DNA of 64,000 nucleotides, taken from positions 398,670 to 462,669 of the forward strand of contig NW_006766887.1 in the NCBI RefSeq assembly GCF_000275845.1, written 5' to 3'. Positions within the stretch are counted from its first letter, which is position 1; every line of letters begins with the position of its first letter. The position numbers and the translations under genes were made by a program. Positions 11,775 through 23,407 of the stretch are shown piece after piece. The stretch is from Dichomitus squalens LYAD-421 SS1. Its lineage: Eukaryota > Basidiomycota > Agaricomycetes > Polyporales > Polyporaceae. The notes under the pieces are model-generated. The model was given only the letters and a program-made list of their open reading frames with translations, was not told the DNA's origin and did no database searches.

Positions 11775-12330
11775 ATGGAGCGTGACCAGAACATCCCCGA
11801 CATCTTCTTCCCCGAACATCTCCGGCTCAGCGCGGCAGCAGGCAACTGGGCCGAGTACAAGCACGCGGTCGAGACTGTGTGCCGCCTCAAGGGCGTCGCG
11901 GACAACCTCGCGCAGGCCCGCGCCTACGCCCCCCCCGCTCGCTCCCTGGATGGAGGACGAGCGGGACGACTGGCGGTGGCGCGAGGAGGTGTGCAAGGCG
12001 ATCGTCACGCTCAACATCAAGGACTTTTCGCGGTACGGCGTGAGCGCCGGAAAGGACGTGCATGCGCGCACGGTGTGGACGCGGCTCGTGGAGATCCACA
12101 AGCCGAGGAGGAGGTGCACGGGGTTGCTGGAGCTCTTCAAGCCGAGGCCGTTCACCAAACTCGAGCTTGTACTGCTCGCAGCGTTGGTCTTGCTCAGGCT
12201 GTTGCTTAGGCAGATGGAGAAAGCGGTGGTTGAGTGTCAGGCCGGTGCCGATCCGACTATTCGCATTGCTGGTGCTGAGGCAGGGTACTACGATGACCTG
12301 CTCCTTAGCTCCTATATTCGAGGCTATTAG
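11775..12330 (+). pseudogene. Gag-like (UBN2-type) paralogue with frameshift
   Basis: From ATG 11775 the frame encodes MERDQNIPDIFFPEHLRL, then GNWAEYKHAVETVCRLKGVA, matching the intact locus at 1183 block by block. At a run of eight C (11929-11936) the matching frame changes by +1. It continues as PLAPWMEDERDDWRWREEVC, then KAIVTLNIKDF, then HARTVWTRLVEIHK, and ends at 12330. Without a shift, the first frame runs on into unrelated sequence to 12209. The C-terminal part contains a Leu/Ala-rich hydrophobic stretch (LELVLLAALVLLRLLL) before a short tail. The most economical reading is a one-base insertion in the C run, so this is called a pseudogene. A sequencing error or a slippery frameshift site is possible. 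No other transposon genes adjoin it. Confidence 0.5.
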
Positions 12331-12720
12331 AACCCAATGTATGTCATAGCCCCTCATATATAATGCATAGGACGCCCAAACGTGTATTACCAGACTCTGA
12401 TTGCGTGCTTCCTCCTCAAATGTTTCGCTATGTACTGCCTCGGGGCTCGGGCATCGTGCAGCACTCACATTGGCATTCAGTAATCAAGGAGAGCACGTAG
12501 CTCCCGCCATATATTATTGCCCCCCGCAAAGGCACTTTTTTCGTCCGCCATGAGGGCGACTAGGTATACAAGAGCTTTCAAAAATGCGAGGGGAGGTATA
12601 TACCATAAAAAGTCGTGCGTCATGCATCGCCATGACTCAATCGTTCCAAGTCATGAGCCCATCCGTAGACCCATGAAGCCCAGCGGAAGAAAGATCAGCA
12701 TCGCGCATCGCGCAAGCAAA
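12331..12720. other. Convergent intergenic region
   Basis: About 390 bases between the gag-like locus (plus) and the ERG4 stop (minus). No coding motif was seen. It presumably includes the ERG4 3' UTR. Confidence 0.4.
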
Positions 12721-14515
12721 TCAGTAGACGCCAGGAATGAACTTCCACTTGACGATGGAGCAGTATTTTTCCCAATCCTTGCCATACTTGATTGCGCACC
12801 GCTCGAAGTCGCGCCCGCAGCGATGGATGAGGACGACGATGAAGAAGACCGAGTAGAAGTACGGGATCGCGGAGCACGTGCCCTGGGAGAGACCCCACGT
12901 GAGGCTCATGACCCAGTCCGCGACGTAGTTCTGCGGGCGCGCCGAAGCGGATGCAATGTGTCAGCACTTCTCTTCTCAGCGTGAAACGCGGATGTAATAT
13001 GAAGAGAAGCGAAGAGGGGGGAAGAGAAGCGAGTACGTACGGGCTTGCGGGAGTAGCGCCACCAGCCGTCGGTAAGGAGGCGGTTACCGTGCGCAGTCTG
13101 GATGTAGCTCGGGTTCTCGAGCGTGCCCCAGGGGAGCTGGGGGAACGTCTTGCGGTAGGTGGTGATGCCCTGCGTCTGCATCTTGAACCGGCTCTTCTGC
13201 GACATGGATGTGTCGAAAATGTAGTATGCGGTGAGAAGCGTCGTGTAGAGCGCGATGTAAGTCGGCGTCGAGAAGCGATAGTTCGAAGGGTCGTGCGAAG
13301 CCATATAGACGACGGAGTAGATGTACGACTGATGGTTCGCGTCAAAACTTTGGGAAAAGGAAGCTGTAGGTGATAGATGGAACGCACGAAGGGGACACCG
13401 GCGAAATTCCAGAAGATGACGAGGAAACCCCATTTCTCGTGGAACATATCCCAGGTTTGGGGGATACATTCTTCACCCTTGCCGCACGCGTTGAGGTAGA
13501 GCCAAGTCGCCAAGACCATGAACGCCATATTCTACGATTTCGTGAGTCAGCATGTCCTAAGCGAACGGAGGGAATTATCGTACCGGAGTAACATAGCCGA
13601 ACTGCTCGTACTGCTTGCATGCACCCGAGACGGACATGAAGAACACGATGACCCACGGGATGCGGACCTCAAGCCACATCTTGAGGTCGACCGGGCCAAT
13701 GCGAGGGTTCAAGCACGCGCCCATGAAGACGTCGTAGATGAAGCTGCCGGACATGCGGATCGCGTTCCCGGTGGCGACGGTGATGAAGTACATGAAGAAG
13801 GATACTCCAAAGCCGACAATCATGGCGACGGTCATGAGGTGGCCGAAGTTGTCGATAATCTCCGTCATGCGGAAGATGTTGTAGTAGTGCAAGAGGGCAG
13901 CGGTGATCATGGTAATGTAAATGCAGCCGATGGCGTTACACTTGTATATGAGAGTCTTGTAGCCCAAAGAGGGGACGGGGAGGCCTTCTTGCATGTAGCC
14001 GGGGACGACCCATGCGAGGAAGAGCTGGTAGACGATGAGACCGCCGTAGACCTTCCACGCATACGCGTTCGGACTGGCATCCTGGAAGGGCAATGAAGGT
14101 TTGTGGATAAGACGGGAGCAGCAGGTAAAGTCCACGTACGACACGAATGTGCTCCCACATGCGCCAGAGAAATGGCTTGATGTCGTCGACGGAGGTCGGG
14201 TGCACGAGGGAGCCGTCGTAGAAGACGAGGCAGATCCAAAGGTAGTACATCAGAATCGGGAAGCCGGTCATGATGGAGAGGACACCCCAAGGGCCACCGA
14301 ATTCATACCTGGGAGCAGAGCACGTCAGCAGCAAGCAAATGAAATAGAGGACAGAGAGGGACGTACTCGGTGTGCTTGTCGAGTTCCTCATCGCGCTTCC
14401 TGCCCTCCGCGGTGGGGACGTAGACCCGCGCAACGGTGAGGTCAGGCTTGCCGTTGCCGTTACCGCTGACGTTGCGTTGCCGGAGACCGTTTTGACCATT
14501 TTCCGCGCCTGCCAT
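12721..14515 (-). CDS. ERG4: Delta(24(24(1)))-sterol reductase, last ergosterol step
   Basis: This enzyme reduces the C24(28) double bond to give ergosterol, in the ER membrane. Six minus-strand exons join in phase: 14515-14367, 14308-14140, 14081-13584, 13531-13388, 13328-13041 and 12930-12721, giving 485 residues against 473 for the yeast enzyme. Landmarks in order are [100 protein letters not shown] and the C-terminal [20 protein letters not shown], the last two being conserved sterol reductase blocks. The YEFGG start and NPR.G..DLKM..E.R block resemble yeast Erg4 rather than Erg24. It shares a 418-bp upstream region with MPE1, and that region contains a CACGTG palindrome at 14700-14705. 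Confidence 0.92.
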
Positions 14516-14933
14516 GGTGCTCGAGATGGGAGGTCGGCGTCGACGAGCGCAGGCGGGGGGAACCGCAGGGAATATTTAAATACGCCCATCGCACGACTCG
14601 ACTGGGAAGCCTCCGCGTGGCACGCCTCTGCCCGGGCCTCCGATCAGCGTTTTGGCGCGTAGGGCGTCTGCGGACGCGTGTCTTATGTCAGCATGCCTTC
14701 ACGTGTGCGTGCCGTCGGACAGGGGAGACTTCAAGGGTCTCCGACAAGCTCCGACTCAATCTACTGGGGGACATTAGACGCCCATCACTCAGTGCTATCC
14801 AGAGCCTCTTCATAACACTCCACATCGTCCAGCGTCCTCCCTCCCACTCTCTTGCATATCATCTCGGCGTCGCTCTCGGAGAACACTGTGTATCTCTAGA
14901 GCAGCGGGCGGGCAATCTATTGTTTGTCACACC
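14516..14933. promoter_or_regulatory. Divergent promoter region, ERG4 / MPE1
   Basis: The 418 bases between two divergent ATGs. One CACGTG E-box palindrome is visible at 14700-14705. SREBP-type bHLH factors regulate fungal sterol genes and can bind E-boxes, but a single six-base site can occur by chance. Confidence 0.3.
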
Positions 14934-17076
14934 ATGGCATCGTCTGTCTTCTACAAGTTCAGATCTCAGCGGGATGAGTCCCGGGTGACCTTCGACGGCA
15001 CCGGCATTTCTGTGTTCGATCTCAAGAAAGAGATCATCATCGCAAACAACCTCACTAAGGCCATCGACTTTGACCTCGTTGTTCTCGACAGCTCTGGGGA
15101 AGGTCGGTAGGAGTGCTGTCGGTGCTATGTCGGACTGTCCTCTCATGCTGGGTGTATGCGCAGAATACAAGGATGATTCTTCCATAATACCTCGCTCGTC
15201 TTCCGTCATCGTCAAGCGAGTTCCTGCGCGCCCTGGAAGGGGTGCAGCAAGGTACCTTGGCACTACTGGTCCCGCCCATGGGTCGTCTGACCCAGCAGGG
15301 AAGTCCGGAGCTGGAGGTGGCGGTGGTGGGTGGCGATCTGGCGGTGGACATATGTCGAAACGTTTCGATGGGAAGGAGCCGAAGGAAGAGCCTAAAGCAG
15401 TTCAGAAACCCCCCGCACCTGTACCTGTATGTCCATTCCTGAGGCCAATGCGCTTGAATCTGATGGGTTCGTTAGGTTCCTCAAGACGAGGCAGAGGCCA
15501 TGGCTGCTATGTTCCAGGCTCAGACGGCCAACTGGGAGGAGACCCAGGAAAAGATGTCACAGTTGGTGTCGCGCACATGCGCAATTCCTTGTTCACGTAG
15601 TATACTGAGATCTAATGAACTTCATTTTGCACCTGTTATTGTGAACACTGTTCGTATAGTGCGATGAAGGTCTACAGTCAACCACGCGGCGGGGCTCCCC
15701 GAGGAGGAAAACCATATCAGCCCTCACATCACCATTCCGACCGTCCATTGCCTCCAAGTTATGTATGCTATCGTTGTGGACAGAAAGGTGCGTTCGTCAA
15801 AAACTTTCGGAGAACATGGCTTGAATTGGCTGCACTGCTCTCTTGCGCAGGCCACTGGATCCAAGACTGTCCAACAAACAACGACCGCGAATTCGACAAC
15901 AGACCCCGCATCAAGCGTACTACGGGTATTCCGCGAAGCTTCCTCAAGGCCGTCGACAATCCCACCACCGGTCCCCTCGGAGCAGGAGTCATGGTCACGC
16001 CTGAAGGAGGTTATGTCGTTGCGCAACCCGACTCGTACGTCCCTATAGAATATCAAAGACATTGTCTCGCGCTAATTCCACTCACAGAGCGTCATGGCAA
16101 AAACAAGTCACCCGGCACAAAGGCCTCACCGAGGCCGACATCCGCGAACGCCCGCCGACCGACCCCTCGCTGCAGTGCCCGATGGATGGCAAGCTCTTCC
16201 GGGACGCGGTGAAGACGCCCTGCTGTGGGACGCTCTATTGTGAGGAATGCGTGCAGACGCACCTGCTCGAGCGCGACTTCCTCTGCCCCAACTGCGCGCG
16301 CAAGATCCCGAGCTTGGACAAGTTAATTGTCGACAAGCCGACGCGTGCGCGCGTGCACGACTATGTGGATAGCGAGATTGAGAGGAGCAGGCAGGAGGCG
16401 GAGAGGGCGGACAGGCAGGAGCGGGAGAGGGCGGCGGGCGAGCAGGTGGAGGGCGGGGGCCCAGATGGGGACAAGGTGCGTCGCATGTTCTCTGTCCTGT
16501 ACTCCCCGCAATCTCGACTCATGTAAACAAACTTTGCGTCCTCAGGACGGCCAGAAAGCGGGCGAAGGCGCGCTCGGCGCCGAGGGCGACGAGAGCTTCT
16601 TCGCGGAAGGCATCGACGTCGCGCAGATCATCGCCCAGCTCCAGGCGCAGATCCAACAGCTCCAGAGCATGCTCAACAACGTGTCCATCCCCGCCCAGGC
16701 GCGCCAGCAGGCGCAGCTCAAGCACCAGCAGCTCCAGATGGAGCTCCAGCAGGCCCAGGCCGTCGCCGCCATGGCCGCCGCGCAGTCGTTCAGCATGCCC
16801 GCTGCGATGGCGGGCGGCATGGGGAACGGGATGGCGGGGAACATGGGTGGGGGGATGGGTGGTCCGGGCATGGGCGGAAACATGGGCATGCAGGGCGAGT
16901 TCAGGCAGTGGACGAACCCATTCCCGAACCAGCAGCCTGCAGGGCAGGACTCAGCGTACCAGCGGCTGCCTGTTAACAACAGGAGAAGGCCTCTCAAGAG
17001 GGACCGCCCTTCAGACTTCCTAGAGATTGCGAGCGCACAACAGGGTGATCCCAAGGCGGCGCGGTACTGGGAGTGA
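14934..17076 (+). CDS. MPE1: Mpe1/RBBP6-type cleavage and polyadenylation factor subunit
   Basis: Mpe1 is a subunit of the nuclear mRNA 3'-end cleavage and polyadenylation factor. Seven exons join in phase: 14934-15102, 15164-15426, 15476-15561, 15660-15787, 15851-16034, 16088-16475 and 16546-17076, giving 582 residues. The N-terminal ubiquitin-like DWNN domain (residues 1-80) begins MASSVFYKFRSQRDESRVTF. A CCHC zinc knuckle CYRCGQKGHWIQDC lies near residue 210, split by an intron. A RING/U-box-like domain (CPMDGKLFRDAVKTPCCGTL, then CEECV and CPNC) lies near 305-345. This is the exact order seen in Mpe1 and RBBP6. The C-terminus has a charged coiled coil, a Gln-rich helix and a Met/Gly-rich repeat stretch (near 16790-16890), then a basic RRRPLKRDRPSDF end. 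It is divergent from ERG4. Confidence 0.93.
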
Positions 17077-17287
17077 GCGGGAGACTTAGTAGGCAGTTCC
17101 GTATTCCTGCCAGTCCTGCTGAGCACCTGGTCGGATGGACATGAGACCGTAGTATAGATTGAGAATTGTTTCAGAAGCTCTGGTTCGCACATATGTATAG
17201 TCGTTCAGGTATCAGACATAATGATAAAACATTACTCCATTGAATGCTACGACAGCAGAGAACCAAACATGAACAATGATCCATTCC

Positions 17288-19894
17288 TCATGAAGCTGAC
17301 ACAGAAACCGGGGAGTCCGGGGGGCGCTGCTGGCTTTGCGGCGCGAAGCGCTTCAGTAGAGACTGCTGGTAGCTCTCCCATGACGCGATCAGCTGTGCGG
17401 TCATGAACAGTTTTTAGATGGATGTAACCTAGAACCGTGCAGAAGGGGTCTACCTGTTTCTGCCGCTTGATCATTCCTTCAAGGAACGCCTCCAGGGCGT
17501 TCTTGAAGTCCTCTATACGTTCCTGCTCGAAGCGCGCCACCTCGGATTTCACGAGGCGCGAGACATGGTCAAATTCCTGCTTCGCGTCCAACGCACGCCG
17601 CTCGGCTTCCCCGACAATGGCGAGCGAGCGGCTGAGCTGGTCTGGCCCAAGGCGCCCTTGCGCGCGATTCGACTCGTGTGTTTGCTTCGTGCGTCGGAGA
17701 TGCGCGTCTGCACTTTGCCAAGCGTGATATATACGAACGCGGGAGCTGAAGGCGAGCTGTACGTACGATCCTATGTGAGCGGCAGGAACGGGAAACAAAG
17801 AAAGAGACCGACCCGAACAGAGTTGATTAAGCGTGCATATTCGTCCGCTGTATACTAAATCAGTAAATGTTGCGGTCAGGTCGAGGAAGCGGAGGGGACC
17901 TGTAGCCAAAACAGTCATGACGTCTTCGCTTGCTTGGATGTTCTGCAGCTCCTGGGCCTTCCTTTCAACGTCTGCGAGACCAGATAGTGTTACTGCCAGT
18001 TGGCTGCCAACATCACACGCTGCAAGGTCAGCGATAGCTTGGGCGAACTCGGCAGCGGCAGCAGACACCTCTGTACACAGCTATGTCAATACATGCTAAA
18101 TTCGAGGGTGAAGAGACAGACTTACCAGCCCGTTGCTTCGCCACCGCGTCAATCGCTTTGACGAGCCCGCGCAGCTGAGTCTCTAGGCTGTCTAGGTACG
18201 CCTTCTGCCTGTCGAACCACTGTTGTAGCAATACTGTTAGTACAGTTATGACGATTTCAAATGCAGTTCCGAGTCACCTCGTCTGTCTCGTAAAAGCGGG
18301 GGCCAGCGATAGTTTGGCCGAGAGCAGCCATGAGGCCGCCCTTCTCCTGGGCTAGCTCAGCTTTTCGATGTTTGATCTATAGAGGGGACAGTACGATGAG
18401 TGTCATCCTCCGGTGCGCGAAAATACAAGCACGGACGTCAAGTGCAAATGTGTCGCTCTCCAGGAAAAGCTTCAAGTCGTGGTCCTTCTGGAGCACAGGG
18501 TGGTTGGCTATCTTCTGGATGCACTTCTCGAGGGCGAGCCGTCGCTGCTGCACAAAGTCTTCGTCAAAGCGAGCGAAGGGGTTCTTGTCTGGGACTGGGG
18601 GGACGACCACCCCAGGATTGTTCAATGACAGCGTCTCGTACAGCCAGAGGAAGTCGGAGTACCGCCGCAGCACCGAGAAGCTGGACTTTTTGTACATGGG
18701 CGACGTTGTCTGCGGGTGACCGATCAATCACGCATGTACCTACTCCGAGAAAGTGAAGGGAGCGTACCTTGGTATGGACGGTGTACATGGTATATGCGCG
18801 GATAGGGTCCCCTACCCTCTGAGGGTCGTCGACGGTGATCACGAACACAGGCTGAATGCCGTTCTCCCTCTTTGCAGGGGCAGGCGTCGATACCGACGTC
18901 GAAGGCTTCATGTCAACGTAAGTCCCCTCCTCCTAATCAGCAAACGCGCAACACGCACCGAAGCCGACCTCGCAGCCCTCGCAGCCATAGTCTCCGCAAT
19001 AGGCCGGTCATCGTCGTCGTCGTCGTCCGATACGTTCTGGTTCTGCGCTGCCGACACCGCAGGCCCCGGCACGCTATACGACGTCTGCGTCTGCCATCCG
19101 CCGCCCGGACTCTGCCACCCGCCCAGCGCCTCGCCGCCAATCGAGAGCCCCGCGATGGAGCGGTTGAGCGAGGACGCCGGCTGGTCGAGCGGATTGAACG
19201 ACGCCGGCTCCACCTTATGCGAGGACGAGAAGGACGCGGTGGAGGCGCGCGAGCCGTGCCCAAGCGTGCGACTCGGTGCCGGTACGTCCGTGCGACGCTC
19301 GGGGGGCGGGGGCGGGGAGGAGGGTTTCGGTAAGGGGGGCTGCCGCTGCTCGGCAGGGGGCGTAGGTGATCGCCTGGGCTCGGGCTCTGCGAGCTTGACG
19401 GGCTCGTCGGTCTCGGTGGAGATGCTCTCGCGGAAGCCGCGCGACTGGTAGGTCGGCAGGCCTGTGGGGAGCCCTGTGGACGCGGCTGCTGCCGCCGCCT
19501 CCTCCGCCTCCGCTACTGCCTCTGCGGCGTTGAAGGCTGCAGTGTCCAGAGGGTCTGCAGGGCTGGCCGGCGCCTCCTCTTCATGAGGCTTGTTTTCGTC
19601 GACCTGCGTATGGGGTGGTTCCTCTGACCCGTAATCATGGCTCTGGTAGTCCTGCGGCTCGTGGTCCTGGAATCCCCCGACATCGGCGAACGCGTTGTGC
19701 GTGAGCGTCGTGGGCGAGATGCTGTTCCCTCCAAACGCGAGAGACTCCTCGTTGAAAGAGGGCACTGCAGCGGCGGTCCCAAAGCTCGCCCAAGGGTCCG
19801 GCGAGCTCGACCTGCCTTGTGCGAAGGGGTCGCCGAAGGGGTTATCCATGACGTCTCGTGAGGGTGCGAGCAGGTCGTCAAAGCCGTTGTCCAT
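17288..19894 (-). CDS. VPS5: Vps5/SNX1-type retromer sorting nexin (PX-BAR)
   Basis: Vps5 with Vps17 forms the membrane-bending SNX-BAR part of retromer, which returns cargo from endosomes to the Golgi. Exon 1 (18959-19894) encodes a disordered acidic N-terminus starting MDNGFDDLLAPSRDVMDNPF with an Asp run before its end. Exon 2 (18768-18932) and the next exon give the PX domain: PVFVITVDDPQRVGD..., then SSFSVLRRYSDFLWLYETL (phosphoinositide-contacting RRYSDF), then PPVPDKN. The BAR region follows in several exons (AYLDSLETQLRGLVKAIDAV, ELAQ-like helices, AFLEGMIKRQKQ). The last exon uses an acceptor at about 17386, giving LIASWESYQQSLLKRF and a stop at 17288-17290. A larger frame reading through that intron is not used. 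The gene lies directly downstream of an Mvp1-like sorting nexin on the same strand. Confidence 0.9.
19008..19028. repeat. GAC/GTC trinucleotide run encoding poly-Asp
   Basis: A short perfect trinucleotide run within Vps5 exon 1. On the minus strand it encodes a run of about seven Asp residues in the disordered N-terminal region. Such runs often vary in length between strains. Confidence 0.7.
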
Positions 19895-20311
19895 TGTGCT
19901 CTGACTCCAAGGTTCCGTTCAGAATACGGGGGTATATGTGAAAGGCTGGAAGGCGGATTAAGAGGAAGAAGAGATAGGGATAGGCCACAGTCGTGCCAGT
20001 GGTGTGCATGGGCGCTTACAGTAGATCGACCGACGACGCTCTATCTAATCTTTGACATACTGCGTATACTCTGATGACCGTTTGAGTGCCAGAATGCCAG
20101 GGAGGACCCATCAGGCTGCACGCATGAAGATGCAAGACATGAAGCATTGACGTAGTGCATAACATGCAGGTAGTATAAAGAGGGTATCCGATTACGATGA
20201 AAGAAATCCATGGCACAGTCCACATACTCGCAGTAAACGTGGAACTCCAGCACTCCGTGGCCTTGTCCCCAACACATAACACGTTGTTTCCCGCACCTAC
20301 GTCCGGCTTGC
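19895..20311. other. Intergenic between two tandem sorting nexin genes
   Basis: 417 bases that must hold the Mvp1-like 3' UTR and the Vps5-like promoter, both on the minus strand. No other feature was recognised. Confidence 0.4.
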
Positions 20312-22985
20312 TCACTCCAGCGGCATAGTCTCGACCGCCGCGAGTAACGACGCCCAGGTCGACACTGCCCCCTCCGAGAAGTCGTGCTCCTCGCGCGCGA
20401 ACGACCGCACGGCCTGCGTCAGCAGCGTATTCTCCCGGTTATGCAGCACGACGCGCAGCTCGTGCCACATGCTGCGGACCGTTCATTATGCGATCTCCGG
20501 ACGACAGATGACAGAAAGTGACGTACCAAGCGCGGATGAAGACGCGGCGGGCGAGCGCAGCAGCTATGGCCGCCTGGTCCTTCTCGATCAGCCCGGCAAT
20601 CTTGTCGGCCTCCTGCTGCCAGCCCTCTTTCTGCGCCTGGCGGATGCCCTCAAGCTTGTGCGAATTGGTGTCGACGCGTTTGCGGAGGCGGTCGACTTGG
20701 TCCAGGGAGAGGCGGTCGTGCCGGATGAAGAGGTCGCGCATGGCGACGTAGAGATCGCGTTGTGCCTGTGCAGTTACGGATATGTCAAGGGAGGTCCCGC
20801 GATGAGGGAAGCAACGCAACTGACCTTGAGGGCTTCTAGCGTGGAGTAAAGCATCGTCCGTGACTGTTCATAAGGTACATCAGGGTCTGCAGCTTGCGGA
20901 AGAGGACAATGAAAAGGAACGTACGCGGTGCTCGAGCGCGTCCGCGTGCCTCTGCGTGTGCGTCGAGACGTGCACCAGCCCCTGTCTCACGCCCGCACAA
21001 AGCTCACAGTCCTCCCCGCGCCAACAGCGCTCGTTGCTCTCCACCAGACTCTTCATCGTGTTCGTCAGGCGCGCCAGGTCTGCCTGTCCGTCCAGAAGAG
21101 TCGTCCCCCGCGCGCCAGAAGTGAGCCCAGAGAAGATGGACGACGAGGAATCAGCGTCGCGGTCAGAGCCAGAACCAGAGCCGTATCCGTGGCCAGAGGA
21201 GGATGAGGCCAAGGCGGAGGAGGCAGATGAGGGAGAAGAGGAGAGCCCGCCGAATGAGGGTAGGGGGAATGGGAGGTGAGTCGGCAAGAAGCTTGGCCGC
21301 ATTACAGGAGTCAGGCGTACCGCTGCTGCCTCCCGGCGCCGGACGATGCGCTCCGTGAGCAGGCAGATCCGCTGCCAGTGCTCGATGAGGAAGCCGATCT
21401 TGCCTCGCACGACACTGGTAGGTGAGCGAGCAGATTTAATGGCTGGTGAAGTGATTAAGGTGACTGAGGGACATACGTGAGCTTGTCTTCTAGGTCGCTG
21501 GGGATGGCCATTTCCTCAAGGCGATCGACGCGCTTGCTTGCAGACTCTTCTTCGTAGGATATCGCAGTGTGCTTTCGCCACTCCTCGAGAGACGGCTCGG
21601 TTAAGAAAGATTGGAGGACAGCATCGTCTTTGATGACCGGGTGATTCCTGGGAGGGAATGAGAGACGCGACTAGTCGTTGATATTGGCCACTTACACCAC
21701 GAAATTGATGAACCTGGCGAGTCCTCGCCTGCAGTAGGTAGACATGGCTAGGTAAGCAACCAATGCGGTACCAGCATTTTCTGGACCAACCTGCGCTGTT
21801 CGAGGAACCCTTCATCGGCTATTCATGAAACGTGAGTCTAACTAGTTCTACCGTCGCTCAGGTGATACTTACGGCCTATCCGCTTGGGAGGTAGCGCGGG
21901 GAGCAGCCGGAAGGGGTATCGCTTGACCAGTACGTCCCACAGAAAGACGAACTCAGAGTACCGACGAGGGACAGGTGCTCCGCGCTGAAGCCACAAGATA
22001 TGAGTGCCACCACAGAATTTCGAAAGATGATTCACGCACGTCACTGGATACCTCGTATACAAGGTACCTGTTTAGTATGAACCCTTGTTGTCCTAGGACG
22101 TTAACGAACACCGTTTCCTGTTTCTTCCACCACTCCCGCGGCAAGCCCGTCCCGGAGATACTGGAGGGCGCCCCATTGGTGTGATTGCTAAAGGCAGGTG
22201 GCGGCTTGGGAGGTGCGCTTGGGGAAGTGAATCTGGATGCCCAAGGGTCTTCGGTCGAGTAGCCACGTGCGGGAATAGGCGGAGGCATTTGCATGATGTC
22301 TTGGAATGTGGAGTTGGTGGGAGGCAGTGAGTTGAGGTCGAGAGCGGGCTCGGGAAGAGCATTCTCTTGTGCGAGGGCAGCTACGCGCTCGACACTCACG
22401 TCTGGTCATGGCCTGAGTTGGGGAATTACAGGGAGCAAGGCGTCTCGCGCACCTTTGCCGGATTGGGCTAGTGCTGCCAGTGCTAGAGCTACAAAGAACT
22501 CCAAGCGCGATACGCGTGGTCGCGAGCTGACCAGGCTGACGATCTATTGCGCCCTCCTCAGCATGGATTGTGTAGCCGCCGGGTTTGCGCTAGACGCACC
22601 TTGTCGACAGTAGACGCGGGAAGCGATGAGGTACCGAGGACTCTGGACAAGGCGTTGACGGAGGTTTCGCCGGTGTTGGAGGGGTCAACGGCAGAGAAGG
22701 CGCGATTGTAGATGAGAGGCAGAGTTGCGTCTCCTGTGATGCAAATGCAGTTACTGGGAATGTCGCGCAAGTTGATGCGCGCCATAACGTACCGATCACC
22801 GAGCTGAAGCCAGAGGAGGTAGAGCCAAATGAAGGCAATGCTGGGGGTGCGGGACTGGGTGAGGTACTCCATGGGTCGAGTCCATCGTCGTATACTGAGC
22901 TGATGAGAGGATTCTCGGTGACGAAGCTGGCGCCGAACTGGGAGGAGGAGCCGTAAGCTTGAACTGGGCGAGGTGCGTTGAACAT
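20312..22985 (-). CDS. MVP1: Mvp1/SNX8-type sorting nexin (EH-like, PX, BAR)
   Basis: Mvp1 proteins act in endosomal recycling, partly independent of retromer. The start [18 protein letters not shown] is at 22985 and exon 1 runs to 22793. The next exons contain [20 protein letters not shown] and the following helices, resembling the EH/EF-hand-like region at the N-terminus of SNX8-type proteins. A Pro-rich linker ([20 protein letters not shown]) leads to the PX domain with [20 protein letters not shown] and [14 protein letters not shown] domain follows: [58 protein letters not shown] and [20 protein letters not shown], ending TMPLE at 20312. It is a multi-exon gene whose smallest exons were not all mapped to the base. 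It is divergent from the APSES factor with 422 bases between starts. Confidence 0.88.
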
Positions 22986-23407
22986 GGTGAGTATATCAGG
23001 AACAAGGCCACAGGCGCAGATTAGGTGGTCGTGAGCGTCGTGCAAGAGGAGAAAGGCTGAATACGGGCGTCGCAGACTGTCGTGTTACAGCAGAGAACCG
23101 TCGTCGTAGTCGGAGCACGGACAGGCCTGCGTGCGCAGGCTCGAGGTCGCAGTCGCCGTCGGAGCAGAGGCCGAGCGCGTCAACGACGTCAACAAGCCAC
23201 CGAGTGCGGGAGGCGCCCGGCGCTGGGGATGGCAGGCGTGACAGTGACAGGGGACGCGGTCACAGGATCGCGGTGGTGACGGCCACGTGGGGCTGATTGG
23301 GGCTCCGACGACACGCCTGTGAGCGCGTCTCCGCGCGCGTCCGTGCTCGCCCTGAGAGCGTCTCCGCTCCCTTCTCTCCTCCGTCCCTCGAGCCCACCAT
23401 CCCGCCA
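22986..23407. promoter_or_regulatory. Divergent intergenic region, MVP1 / APSES factor
   Basis: 422 bases, CG-dinucleotide-rich, between two divergent starts. The sequence includes several CGCG/ACGCG words, the core type bound by MBF-class factors, but such words are frequent in this GC-rich DNA. No defined site is claimed. Confidence 0.35.

Noticed and set aside
16790..16890. Met/Gly-rich repeat as a separate minisatellite
   Set aside because: It lies within the in-frame C-terminal exon of MPE1 and is simply low-complexity coding sequence.
17247..17413. Read-through C-terminus for the Vps5-like gene (ending near 17247)
   Set aside because: Splicing to the acceptor near 17386 gives LIASWESYQQSLLKR, the expected end of a Vps5 BAR domain, whereas read-through gives no family match.
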